13,127 nucleotides of DNA, from positions 1 through 13,127 of the forward strand of contig CAIUKZ010000354.1 of the NCBI GenBank assembly GCA_903899865.1, written 5' to 3'. Positions 1-7,920 of the stretch are shown here, one piece after another (position 1 is the first letter of the stretch; each line of letters opens with the position of its first letter). Source of the stretch: an uncultured Bacteroidales bacterium. GTDB taxonomy: Bacteria > Bacteroidota > Bacteroidia > Bacteroidales > Paludibacteraceae. The notes beneath the pieces are model-generated. The model searched no databases. It had not been told where the DNA came from and saw only the letters and a list, made by a program, of their open reading frames with translations. A program made the position numbers and the translations under genes.

Positions 1-1029
1 ATATCCTGACAGATAAACTCTGTCTTTGTCCGAGAAACTATAATTAAATTTGGCATTCAAGTCATAAAAATAAAGCTTGAGATCCTTGAAAAGCTGACCT
101 GGCAAGCTGTGGATAAGCATGTCCAAATAAGTTCTCCGTCCTGCAATGAGAAATGATGACTTGCCCTTTTGGATAGGGCCTTCTAGCTTAAGAGATGATG
201 AAATCAATCCTAGATTGGCAGTAGCACCATAGTTCTGATTGTTTCCATCATCCATCTTTATGTCTATGACCGAAGAGGTGCGCCCACCAAACTCAGCTGG
301 AGCCGTACCTTTGTAAACAGTCACATCGCGAATGGCATCGGAATTGAACGTAGAAAATATCCCAAAAGCATGAGCAGGATTAAACACCGTGGCTTCATCC
401 AGCAAGATCAGGTTCTGAGTGACATTACCGCCGCGTACCGAAAAACTGGTCTGATTACCACCCGTCTTAATACCGGGAAGCAGCTGTATGGATTTGATGA
501 TGTCTCTTTCGCCAAAGAACACGGGCAGTTTATTGGTAGTAAGTGTGCTTAAGTGATTGACACCCATCTGTGGAAGAGCTACTTTTTCTCTGTCAGCTCT
601 CACCACCACCTCATCCAGCGTGTTTTCAGCCGGTTCGAGTTTGATTTTTAGTTTTTTATCTGCATTTAAGTCAATATGAGCATAGTATTTTTTATACCCC
701 ATGTACCTCACCGTAATGTCATAATCACCTTCTGGTAAGGTCAATGCAAAATATCCATAGGAGTTAGTAGTTTTGCCGATTGTAAACTTACAGTTATCTC
801 GCTGTATGACTATCGAGTTCTCAGTGTTTTCAGTAGATTTCAGCCCTTTACAGTTCTGTCCAGAAATTAACACAGATGCACCAATCAAGGTCTCTCCATT
901 GGTAGCGTCTGTGATATAGCCACTCACTGAATGAGTTTGTGCAGTCAAGGTCACCTGGAAAAGCCCGATAAGCAACAGAAAAGTAATAGTCAGAAATTTT
1001 CGTTTCTGTAGTGGCGAATCATGTGTCAT
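1..1029 (-). CDS. TonB-dependent outer-membrane receptor, N-terminal part (cut by window edge)
   Basis: This is the first 343 codons of a TonB-dependent receptor that runs out of the window with no stop. The ATG at 1029 starts a signal peptide (basic QKRK, then a hydrophobic run, ending near TAQ at residue 31). A carboxypeptidase-regulatory-like beta domain follows (residues 34-125; SVSGYITD, GASV, NSYGYFALTLPEGDY, DEVVV), then the plug domain (about 130-250) with SVRGGN, NLILLDEATVFNPAHAFGIFS and PAEFGGRTSSVIDI. The first barrel strands contain GRRTYLD. It is a clear paralogue of the receptor at 3948-6320, but its regulatory-like domain has a roughly 20-residue insertion bounded by Cys60 and Cys80. 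Such receptors bring a ligand through the outer membrane using TonB energy; the ligand is unknown. Base composition is visibly less AT-rich than in the other receptor. It follows a terminator-like hairpin, so it probably has its own promoter. Confidence 0.93.
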   Translation of the reverse strand, partial: MTHDSPLQKRKFLTITFLLLIGLFQVTLTAQTHSVSGYITDATNGETLIGASVLISGQNCKGLKSTENTENSIVIQRDNCKFTIGKTTNSYGYFALTLPEGDYDITVRYMGYKKYYAHIDLNADKKLKIKLEPAENTLDEVVVRADREKVALPQMGVNHLSTLTTNKLPVFFGERDIIKSIQLLPGIKTGGNQTSFSVRGGNVTQNLILLDEATVFNPAHAFGIFSTFNSDAIRDVTVYKGTAPAEFGGRTSSVIDIKMDDGNNQNYGATANLGLISSSLKLEGPIQKGKSSFLIAGRRTYLDMLIHSLPGQLFKDLKLYFYDLNAKFNYSFSDKDRVYLSGY

Positions 1030-1081
1030 TTGTTACAGAGTTGGAATTTTTGATTACTTGTTGTTAGTTTCATCAAAAACC

Positions 1082-1121
1082 ACACCTCGAGGATGGCTTT
1101 AATTGCCCATCCCCAAGGTGT
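1082..1121 (-). terminator. Rho-independent terminator behind the 1147-1890 gene (copy 1)
   Basis: Arms 1082-1096 and 1107-1121 pair over 15 positions, two of them G-T, around a 10-base loop. On the minus strand the stem is followed by GG and a run of five T. It begins 26 bases after the stop of the lipoprotein gene at 1147 and ends about 50 bases before the receptor start at 1029. The sequence is almost the same as the hairpin at 2018-2058, including part of the loop. Confidence 0.8.
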
Positions 1122-1146
1122 AGTTATGAATCATAAGTCATTTTTC

Positions 1147-1890
1147 CTATTGAACCTTCTTACACTCCATTTGCTTTTTAACTGGATAGTGTAGTGTGCT
1201 ATCCGTATTCACGCAATACCAACTCATGTCTGAAGGAACTACATTTGAATAATCATATACATTCAAATTAGGATCTGACATTAGATGAGATGTAGTTACT
1301 ATCTCTGTCCATCCTTTATTAATCTTATAATCAAGATTATGATAACCTATGATATTTGGGAAATAACCATAAAATGATTTCTTTGCAAAGTATGCTTTTG
1401 TGCAGTACACAAAAGTACTACTAGATTTTTCATTATTGAGTTTCTGAATAACACCTACTCCTTTACCATTTTTATATCCATACAAACATATAAATCCCGA
1501 ATACTTTACATTTGAGTCTTCGGTTGTTGAAGGGGATGGTATAAATTGAAGATGGGTTGCGTAGGTTGGGCTACCTGCACCTAAGGTCTCACATTTACTC
1601 TCGTCTGCTTTCACATTGAGCGTAAATTCTCCTTTTGAGCCCACCTTGCACGAACCCAGTAAGCTCTCATGTTTCCAATCTAAATTTTCGTAAGCTCTCA
1701 ATTCATCACACTCTCCATGATAATATTCAAGAACACCCGACAGGGTCAATGTCGTTGGGTCTGAAACTGTTCTGCCCCCTTTTTTGTCGATGTTGTTGAT
1801 TTCATTGTTTAGCTGATTGCAGCTAGATAAAAACAAAGCAGCACTGGCTACTACTACCGAAAAAGCAAACGTAAATCTTGATGTTTTCAT
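1147..1890 (-). CDS. Lipoprotein of unknown function (paralogue of 2083-2823)
   Basis: A 247-residue lipoprotein. The signal peptide ends in the lipobox LSSC, with Cys24 as the predicted lipidated residue, followed by NQLNNEINN, a stretch nearly identical in the FISUMP lipoproteins of this window. The mature part looks all-beta, with an Ig- or regulatory-like start (LTLSGVLEY, then GSCKVGSKGEFTLNV). It aligns along its whole length with the 2083-2823 product: LTxSG, DExRxY, LGxC, GxFTLN, KAY, KGWxEIVT and SDMxW are all shared. I recognise no named domain, so no function is assigned; an outer-membrane surface location is likely from the lipobox and genome type. The ATG at 1890 is preceded by a leader block shared with two distant genes (1934-1985), and the gene ends in its own terminator, so it is probably a single-gene transcript. 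Confidence 0.85.
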   Translation of the reverse strand: MKTSRFTFAFSVVVASAALFLSSCNQLNNEINNIDKKGGRTVSDPTTLTLSGVLEYYHGECDELRAYENLDWKHESLLGSCKVGSKGEFTLNVKADESKCETLGAGSPTYATHLQFIPSPSTTEDSNVKYSGFICLYGYKNGKGVGVIQKLNNEKSSSTFVYCTKAYFAKKSFYGYFPNIIGYHNLDYKINKGWTEIVTTSHLMSDPNLNVYDYSNVVPSDMSWYCVNTDSTLHYPVKKQMECKKVQ

Positions 1891-1933
1891 AAAAAAAAAT
1901 TTAAGTTATTACTACTAGGCAAATCCAATATTG

Positions 1934-1985
1934 TTGCCCTTTATATATATGACTGTAAAAATGAGATTAACAGCTACTCAGAAAT
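1934..1985 (-). promoter_or_regulatory. Shared leader/promoter block, copy A (upstream of the 1890 gene)
   Basis: This 52-base stretch aligns without gaps to 12153-12204 (42 identities by hand count) and also matches the block at 10815-10898. On the minus strand it reads AGTAGCTGTTA, then an AT-rich spacer of about 13 bases, then AGTCATATATA. The AGTAGCTGT core lies about 80 bases before the start codon, close to its distance in the other two copies. A long A tract (minus strand) sits just upstream. The part nearest the gene has a short deletion compared with the other copies. A promoter or activator site is the likely role; this is inferred only from conservation and position. Confidence 0.6.
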
Positions 1986-2017
1986 GATTTTTTTTTAAAT
2001 ATGATTTCAAAAAAACT

Positions 2018-2058
2018 ACACCTCGAGGACGGCTTGAATTGCCAAATCCCCAAGGTGT
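2018..2058 (-). terminator. Rho-independent terminator behind the 2083-2823 gene (copy 2)
   Basis: The outer arms 2018-2029 and 2047-2058 pair, and a shorter inner stem (GGC with GCC) follows after a small internal loop. On the minus strand the hairpin is followed by AG and seven T, a strong terminator signature. It starts 24 bases after the stop codon at 2083. The outer arms are identical in sequence to those of the hairpin at 1082-1121. Confidence 0.82.
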
Positions 2059-2082
2059 ATTCACAAAAAATAGACTTAATAC

Positions 2083-2823
2083 TTATCTCTTATAGCATTT
2101 TGCTTGGTCTTTTGCAATATAAAACATATACATCGTTGTGTCTTTAGAGAATACCCATTGCATATCAGAATATACGGAATCGGTTACCTCGCCAGACAAT
2201 TGTGGTGGATTGGTGCTGTAATTACTTTTAATATGGGTTACAATTTCGGACCATCCTTTTTTTATATTATAACTTGATACCATTACCCTACCCTCACTAT
2301 CTGTCCATGTACTACCTAAACCAGAATAAGCTTTTGTTGAATAAGGAAATGTACTCTCATAGTAATTGTAATCAGTAGGCAATTGACCTATTTGTTTGCC
2401 TTTTACAATACTTCCCACTAGAGTTCCTTTTTTGTATGCATAGATTTTATTAAATCCTGTAGTCATCACTTTTCTTTCATCTGCTGTTTGAGGTGGAGGA
2501 AAGAGTGCCCATCCAATAGTATCTGAACCTATTGTGTCAGAGATATCCACTTTGGCTTGTAAATTGAGTGTAAAGCTTCCATTACTCAGAATATAACAAG
2601 TTCCTAATATTTTCTTGTACTTGAAATTTATATCATCATACACTCTCATCTCATCAAACTCTCCGCCATAATTACTGACCTGACCTGATATGGTCAATTT
2701 AATAAGATCTGAAGTTGTATCTCCATCCTTGCCAATATTGTCGATCTCAAAGTTTAGCAGATTACAGCTACTCATGAGTATACATGCACTTGAAACTAGT
2801 ACTACAAATTTGAATTTTATCAT
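2083..2823 (-). CDS. Lipoprotein of unknown function (paralogue of 1147-1890)
   Basis: A 246-residue lipoprotein. The lipobox MSSC gives Cys20 as the lipid anchor, followed by NLLNFEIDNIGKDG, a more diverged form of the CNxLNNEINN leader seen in three other genes here. The mature domain begins with LTISGQVSNYGGEFDEMRVYDD and GTCYILSNGSFTLNL and ends with KGWSEIVT, SDMQW and a Lys/Cys-rich tail, matching the 1147-1890 product throughout. The two are tandem paralogues, diverged enough that the duplication is not recent. The family is not recognised and no catalytic motif is visible. The gene lies 131 bases after the DUF4249 gene and lacks the shared leader block; its upstream region instead holds an inverted repeat at 2859-2906. 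It may be transcribed alone or as a tail of the receptor operon. Confidence 0.85.
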   Translation of the reverse strand: MIKFKFVVLVSSACILMSSCNLLNFEIDNIGKDGDTTSDLIKLTISGQVSNYGGEFDEMRVYDDINFKYKKILGTCYILSNGSFTLNLQAKVDISDTIGSDTIGWALFPPPQTADERKVMTTGFNKIYAYKKGTLVGSIVKGKQIGQLPTDYNYYESTFPYSTKAYSGLGSTWTDSEGRVMVSSYNIKKGWSEIVTHIKSNYSTNPPQLSGEVTDSVYSDMQWVFSKDTTMYMFYIAKDQAKCYKR

Positions 2824-2858
2824 ACTTTTTCTTTTGTTTTTAGTTTATAATATACTGA

Positions 2859-2906
2859 TTTTCGTGATAGGCAACAATTAAAACAGCACATGGCACATCA
2901 CGAAAA
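2859..2906. repeat. 10-base inverted repeat between the DUF4249 gene and the 2823 gene
   Basis: Arms TTTTCGTGAT (2859-2868) and ATCACGAAAA (2897-2906) are exact reverse complements separated by 28 bases. The repeat lies 36 bases before the start at 2823 and 49 bases after the stop of the 2955-3929 gene. No T tract follows on either strand, so it is a poor terminator. An operator or an RNA hairpin in the leader is possible. Confidence 0.4.
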
Positions 2907-2954
2907 AACAATTTCTAATTCATAATAGATATTACTGATTATTATGCACATCTT

Positions 2955-3929
2955 TTACTTCTCATTAGGTATCCACGTCTTTGAAACCCTTAGTGACGAG
3001 AAAGCACCCAAAATTCCAATACCACCAGTTATATTACTTTTAACTTGTACTGGTTCTAGCAAATACAATTTATCCTCAACCAGTTTACTGGTTTTTATAA
3101 AAAGATAATAATCTTTCGTAATGCTTTGAATATCTATATCATAACGTATTGAATCAAGAATGGTATAATCTAAGGTGTCTTGGGTGGAGACAAAAGATTT
3201 GACGTTAGAAACACTATCATACGTAATTTCAGAAAACAAACCAATAGATTCTAATTTAAGAGTAACCATCTTTCCATTAAATGATTTATCAGAAAAATAG
3301 AGTGGGTATGAATCTGTTTTACCAAATTGAGTAAGTTGATCATTTTCTATACTGTTTTTCAATTTTAGATCCATATTCCAAACCATTTCCATTTTCTTCG
3401 TCTTATTAAGATTGTAAGTATAGTATTCTGTTTTCTGTTTTCCTACTATCCTATAATAGTTCTCTGTTGAAGCATCGTCCATTATTGATAGATAAAAGAA
3501 GTTATTATCACATTTTGATTGAATCGATGATTTGTCCAATAGAATTGGCACGTTACTCTCACAAGATGCTACCCCGTATTTGGTAGATTCTATTTTAAAC
3601 CTCACTACATCTGCAGGATGTGCTTTCGTAGTTGTAAAATAATTCCCTTCAGATATATGAGTTAATGTTGCTGCATATTGACCGTTCAGATATAAATCTA
3701 CTTTTGCATTGTCCACATCTGTATAACTAGAATTAGAAAGAAAAAACTTACTCAATGACACATGTACTTTGACAGTGTCCTCTGGGCTTACAAAGCTACT
3801 AATCACTAATAGACTTTTAGATTGCTCGCCATTAAACTTCAAATCAGATTCACATGCTGAAATCAACTCAACTAACAATAATACAAAAAAAAGTTTTGAG
3901 CTGAAAATATTATCGATTTTTATAAACAT
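2955..3929 (-). CDS. DUF4249-family lipoprotein partner of the TonB receptor
   Basis: A 324-residue lipoprotein with lipobox ISAC (Cys26 lipidated). After the anchor come KSLLVISSFVSPEDTVKVHVSLSKF, then VDNAKVDLYLNGQYAATLTHISEGNYFTT and a stretch ending CESNVP. This is the usual layout of the DUF4249 family of Bacteroidota, and the length is normal for it. Members commonly sit directly behind a TonB-dependent receptor, as here: only 18 bases separate its start from the receptor stop at 3948, so the two are almost certainly co-transcribed. By analogy with SusC/SusD pairs, a role as a surface partner of the receptor is likely but not shown. The remainder is beta-rich with no catalytic motif. 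The start is fixed by the signal peptide; no other Met gives a complete one. Confidence 0.87.
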   Translation of the reverse strand: MFIKIDNIFSSKLFFVLLLVELISACESDLKFNGEQSKSLLVISSFVSPEDTVKVHVSLSKFFLSNSSYTDVDNAKVDLYLNGQYAATLTHISEGNYFTTTKAHPADVVRFKIESTKYGVASCESNVPILLDKSSIQSKCDNNFFYLSIMDDASTENYYRIVGKQKTEYYTYNLNKTKKMEMVWNMDLKLKNSIENDQLTQFGKTDSYPLYFSDKSFNGKMVTLKLESIGLFSEITYDSVSNVKSFVSTQDTLDYTILDSIRYDIDIQSITKDYYLFIKTSKLVEDKLYLLEPVQVKSNITGGIGILGAFSSLRVSKTWIPNEK

Positions 3930-3947
3930 AACGCTATAGATAATTGA

Positions 3948-6320
3948 TTAGAATTTAATAGTATAACTAAACGATGGGATAAATGGGAAGATTGTAATTT
4001 TTTTAAAAGCTTTATTGTCATTATCATCCAAAACATCAAGCACAAAATCCGCATTTTTCTGGTTATAAACATTATACAATTGAATAGAAAAAGTTCGTTC
4101 ACCCCATTTAATTTTTTTGTGCCAGTTGAACGATAAGTCAAGATGGTGATAATCAGGGTATCTGTAATTGTTTCTCATACCTACATAATCTATCTCACTA
4201 GTTTTCTCAGGTTGTTCTATTTGATATTTTTGCAAAGCAAGAGTTCCAGCCTTTCCACTACTGTAAACCCATACAGCTCCAACATCAAATTTATTTGAGA
4301 ACTTATGCGAAATCACTATGCTAGCACTGTGTCTGATATCAAATTTATCTGGAAATACATTTCCAAAGCTGAGTTCCTGACCTGGTCTGTTAAACAATCG
4401 TTCCGACTTGGCCCATGTATATCCTATCCATCCTGTAGTAGCGCCGATATCCTTCTTTACCAACAGCTCAGCACCATAAGACCAACCTTTGCCCATCACC
4501 ACTTTATCCTCCCATGATGTATTGGCTACATCAAAATACGAAGATCCATCTTTATACTCCAAAAGATTGTCCATTGTCTTGTAATAGCCTTCAATTGAAA
4601 TATCATAAAGATTTTTGAGATTATAAAACAGACCTGCTGCATATTGATTAGAGATTGTTGGAGGAATTCTTTTTGTTGATGGAACCCAAATCTCTGTTGG
4701 TAAACCCACCCTACTATTGGACAATAAATGAATATTTTGTGACATATTGGAGTAGGCCGCTTTGACAGAGAAGTTGTCACTTAACAAATACCGAATACTG
4801 GCTCTCGGCTGTAGCGAATGATAGGTTTCGCCCTGAACATTGAACAATGAATAGTGCACACCCCCATTAGCACTCCATCTATCATTAAAGGTATAAGTGT
4901 CTTCAATATATGAGTTTAGCTCCTTCGCTATAATAGTTCTTCCCCCTATTGTAGTGTCAATAGCCATACTGCCAAGTGATATAGTGGTATTAATAGTAGG
5001 AACAAAGGAATGATAAAGTAAATTTGTCCCTATTTTGACTCTGTTTTTTGAATTTGGGGTGTAATCTAAATTGAATTTTATGCTCCAATCCTCTATCCTA
5101 GTTTTCATGGTCAAGGCTTTGTTTAAATTATCATAACCAATACTTAGTGGCATAAATGCGTAAGACCCATTAGTTTCAGATTTATAACTGACTCTCACAT
5201 CTGAACGATAGCCTGTATAAGCTACACTGGTATTTACAAAAAGTTTACTGTTGACAATATGACTCCATCTTACTGCGCTAACTGCATTTTTTCCGTAAAA
5301 ATTTGTATTAAAAAAAGTTTTACTATTGAATGACGATTCGATGGGCATGCTAAAATATATCACATCGTCACCCATATAACCACTAAAGAATAGCTTATCT
5401 TTATCTGAGAATTTGTGCGAAACCTTTGCACTCAAATCATAAAAATAGCACCCCACGTCGGGTAAGTTAGGCTCAGTTTTCCTCGCCATGGCTATAAGAG
5501 GTTTCGTTAATATGTCCAAATAAGTTCTTCTACCCGAAACAGCAAAAGTGGTATTCTTATTGAACAATGGGCCTTCTAAGAATAGCTTGGAGGATATGAG
5601 CCCAATGCTACCTTCACCATGAATCTTACTATTATCTCCATCTTTTAAATAAACATCTACAACCGAAGACAGTCGTCCGCCAAATCTGGCGGGAAAATCA
5701 CCTTTGTAAAGTGTTACATTTTTAATCGCATTAGCATCAAAAGCTGAGAAAAAGCCTAACATGTGATTCACATTGTATAGAGGAGTTCCATCCAGCAAAA
5801 ACAGATTTTGATCTGGACCACCCCCTCTGACATACATCCCTGATGAACCTTCGGTTCCTCCTTTTACACCAGGGAGTAGTTGTAAGGTTTTGATCACATC
5901 TGTTTCACCCATGATTACTGGAAGTGACTTTATTTTATCAACATCAATAGTAACGGCACTCATGTGTACTCCTTGAACACCAGTTTCGTCTCTTCTAGCC
6001 TGAACCACCACTTCCTTTAATGTGTTTACATCCATCTGAATATTAATGGTTGTGTCTGATTTGAGATGAAGCTCAAGTGTTTTAGAGCGATATCCCACAT
6101 ATGAAAAAGTCACTACCGATTTCCCCACAGGTACCTGTATGGAGTAAAATCCATAGCTATTGGTAAAAGTTCCTTGTTTTGAGACCTTATTATAAACCGA
6201 AGCTCCAATAACCGTCTCACCATTCAACGAATCGGTTACAAAGCCATTAATAACAACGTGTTGCCCCATCAATGAGAAAGACGAGACGACAAGCAATAGT
6301 GTAATAAAAATTCTATTCAT
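3948..6320 (-). CDS. TonB-dependent outer-membrane receptor with regulatory-like N-terminal domain
   Basis: A complete 790-residue receptor. A signal peptide (residues 1-19, MNRIFITLLLVVSS onward) is followed by a carboxypeptidase-regulatory-like domain (about 22-105: VINGFVTDSLNGETVIGASV, NSYGFYSIQVP, VGYRS), then DEVVVQARR-type linker sequence (here EVVVQARRDE) and the plug domain (about 115-230: LPVIMGETDVIKTLQLLPGV, YVRGGGPDQNLFLLDGTPLY, FPARFGGRLSSVVDV). The rest is a 22-strand-type beta barrel ending in aromatic Phe790 (SFSYTIKF), as expected for outer-membrane insertion. It imports an unknown ligand with TonB-ExbBD energy; the partner DUF4249 lipoprotein follows 18 bases downstream. 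It resembles the receptor at 1-1029, sharing for example GRRTYLD and FSDKD. Its start is 67 bases after the stop of the 6388-7722 gene, so it could have its own promoter or be read through. Confidence 0.95.
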   Translation of the reverse strand: MNRIFITLLLVVSSFSLMGQHVVINGFVTDSLNGETVIGASVYNKVSKQGTFTNSYGFYSIQVPVGKSVVTFSYVGYRSKTLELHLKSDTTINIQMDVNTLKEVVVQARRDETGVQGVHMSAVTIDVDKIKSLPVIMGETDVIKTLQLLPGVKGGTEGSSGMYVRGGGPDQNLFLLDGTPLYNVNHMLGFFSAFDANAIKNVTLYKGDFPARFGGRLSSVVDVYLKDGDNSKIHGEGSIGLISSKLFLEGPLFNKNTTFAVSGRRTYLDILTKPLIAMARKTEPNLPDVGCYFYDLSAKVSHKFSDKDKLFFSGYMGDDVIYFSMPIESSFNSKTFFNTNFYGKNAVSAVRWSHIVNSKLFVNTSVAYTGYRSDVRVSYKSETNGSYAFMPLSIGYDNLNKALTMKTRIEDWSIKFNLDYTPNSKNRVKIGTNLLYHSFVPTINTTISLGSMAIDTTIGGRTIIAKELNSYIEDTYTFNDRWSANGGVHYSLFNVQGETYHSLQPRASIRYLLSDNFSVKAAYSNMSQNIHLLSNSRVGLPTEIWVPSTKRIPPTISNQYAAGLFYNLKNLYDISIEGYYKTMDNLLEYKDGSSYFDVANTSWEDKVVMGKGWSYGAELLVKKDIGATTGWIGYTWAKSERLFNRPGQELSFGNVFPDKFDIRHSASIVISHKFSNKFDVGAVWVYSSGKAGTLALQKYQIEQPEKTSEIDYVGMRNNYRYPDYHHLDLSFNWHKKIKWGERTFSIQLYNVYNQKNADFVLDVLDDNDNKAFKKITIFPFIPSFSYTIKF

Positions 6321-6387
6321 TCTTTTAAGAAGCTCAAACTAATAATTTATGTATAATCTGGGATAACACAGAAAGACCATCGAGGAA

Positions 6388-7722
6388 TCAATCTTTTACA
6401 CACCTCACAGACAATCCACTTTGCAGTGTATTGACAGTTCGAGTCACTATGCTGTTGTGATAAAAATACATTTCCCTATCTAAAACACCTTCCCCACCAA
6501 ATCCACTCACTGCCCACCATTTACAAAAAAATCCTGTACCGGTGCTTCCTTCTGCCCCATCCATATATCGCACACCACATGGAGTTGCATTAAATCCTGC
6601 AGAGTTATTCTGATTGAGGTTGCTACCTACAGTACCTTCCATGGGAAATGTCACCCATCCTTGATTGGAGGCAAGTGCTTTGGCGGAGTTAAGAGAGATG
6701 CCAAAGTTGGCATCCACATAGTTGGTAAGCACTGTCCAGTCCTCATCAGTAGCCACGTGCCACCCAGTGGGTGCTATGTTGCGACTGTCTGACACAGCAT
6801 ACCAGTTGTACAATCTGCCATTTTGCGTAATGGAATCTACAGATGTAGTATTGTTATACGTACATTGCGCAGGAGTGCTTAGACTGTTCCATTGGGTATC
6901 GTCAGTTACACTGGGAATGGGATCTCCGTTTTGGAATTTGGTAGTCCTTAGGTTTTGTGCCAACCAAGTTTGTGAGCCTATAACTACAGTAGTATATTGG
7001 TTGCCATCCGCATCTTTACAATCCAACAGATTAAAGCTCACAGATTTACTTGCCATGGGCACATCTGTGGTAATAGTTTCATATTTTCCTGACGAATAAC
7101 ATTTATACACAAGCTGATCCCCATGATCGTATGTCATAGTGGTGATATTGGTAGTGGAACTAGCTGATACTTTCTGAATTTTGGAGGTTTGCTCATTCAA
7201 TATCTCATTTCTAGCAAAATCAATAGTCGGTTGGTTGACCTCACCATTAACTGACATTGCCTTGGAGGTGAAGTTATACCCAGTACCTTTTACATTTATC
7301 AGAAAAGTGCCTCTAGGCAGAGCCAGTTGAAAAGCATTCATTCCTGCTTGTAAAAACAGAGTTCGGTAAGTTAACAAAGTGCCATTCATCGTAAAAACGG
7401 CAACGGTAGCCTCACCATCGTTATAAACAGGAAACTCAACAATTGCAGAGTTCTGAATCGGATTGGGAATAATGTTTATGCTGCGATTATCATGAGGCGT
7501 GTTGCTCATGTTAGTGGGAAGGCTAGAAGTTAGCAAAAGCACATTGCCTTCTGGTACAGTCACTTGAGTGCCTTTGGTGAGATTCTGAATCACTACGCTG
7601 TCTATCTTAGTACTCACTCCAGTACCTGTAAAACTGATGGTATAATACGCAGCTGAAGTCTGGGCGACATTCAATAACAAAAATGCTAATGTAAGATAAA
7701 GAAAATGTTTTGTTGAGTTCAT
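6388..7722 (-). CDS. Secreted FISUMP-domain protein with internal sorting-like module
   Basis: A 444-residue secreted protein. I chose the ATG at 7722 because it begins a clean signal peptide (MNSTKHFLYLTLAFLLLNVAQTSA); an in-frame ATG at 7797 would add 25 residues ahead of it and lies inside a palindrome. After the signal comes a small domain (YYTISFTGTGVSTKIDSVVIQNL, 26-65) familiar from Bacteroidota surface proteins. Next is a module like a T9SS C-terminal sorting domain (82-160: INIIPNPIQNSAIVEF, MNGTLL, LPRGTFLINVKG), placed internally. The C-terminal 210 residues (235-444) are a FISUMP domain: DADGNQYTTVVIGSQTWLAQ, NGRLYNWYAV, APTGWHVATDEDW and the end LSVRCVKD. FISUMP proteins are surface proteins of unknown biochemical role. 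A weak hairpin near 7870-7890 may separate it from the operon upstream. Confidence 0.88.
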   Translation of the reverse strand: MNSTKHFLYLTLAFLLLNVAQTSAAYYTISFTGTGVSTKIDSVVIQNLTKGTQVTVPEGNVLLLTSSLPTNMSNTPHDNRSINIIPNPIQNSAIVEFPVYNDGEATVAVFTMNGTLLTYRTLFLQAGMNAFQLALPRGTFLINVKGTGYNFTSKAMSVNGEVNQPTIDFARNEILNEQTSKIQKVSASSTTNITTMTYDHGDQLVYKCYSSGKYETITTDVPMASKSVSFNLLDCKDADGNQYTTVVIGSQTWLAQNLRTTKFQNGDPIPSVTDDTQWNSLSTPAQCTYNNTTSVDSITQNGRLYNWYAVSDSRNIAPTGWHVATDEDWTVLTNYVDANFGISLNSAKALASNQGWVTFPMEGTVGSNLNQNNSAGFNATPCGVRYMDGAEGSTGTGFFCKWWAVSGFGGEGVLDREMYFYHNSIVTRTVNTLQSGLSVRCVKD

Positions 7723-7774
7723 GAATTTTTTTGTGTTCGTAAATGTTAGTTGGGGATAAACCAGCAACTCACTG

Positions 7775-7799
7775 TTATGTACACCTATGGTATACATAA
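7775..7799. promoter_or_regulatory. 25-base near-perfect palindrome in the leader of the 7722 gene
   Basis: Arms TTATGTACACCT (7775-7786) and GGTATACATAA with one further base (7788-7799) are reverse complements except for two positions, with a one-base centre. It lies 53 bases before the chosen ATG at 7722. A compact dyad of this size fits a dimeric repressor or activator site, or a leader RNA hairpin. No protein for it is encoded here. Confidence 0.4.
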
Positions 7800-7920
7800 T
7801 AGTGATAGCCAGTTCTGTTCTTAAATTTAGACGTTGAAAAAATGAGGCGTGAAATCATCATGACACTCATTTTGAGTCATAAAAAATTCAAAAACGTAGA
7901 TATTTTACAATCTGAATCGA

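Noticed and set aside
370..552. Plus-strand ORF of 60 codons
   Set aside because: It lies entirely inside the plug-domain coding sequence of the minus-strand receptor and has no signal, motif or leader of its own.
2955..6320. SusC/SusD polysaccharide utilisation pair
   Set aside because: The lipoprotein is of the DUF4249 type, not SusD, the receptor lacks the longer SusC form, and no glycoside hydrolase or polysaccharide lyase is present.
6722..7099. Plus-strand ORF of 125 codons
   Set aside because: It is antisense to the FISUMP domain of the 6388-7722 gene and its translation shows no domain or plausible start context.
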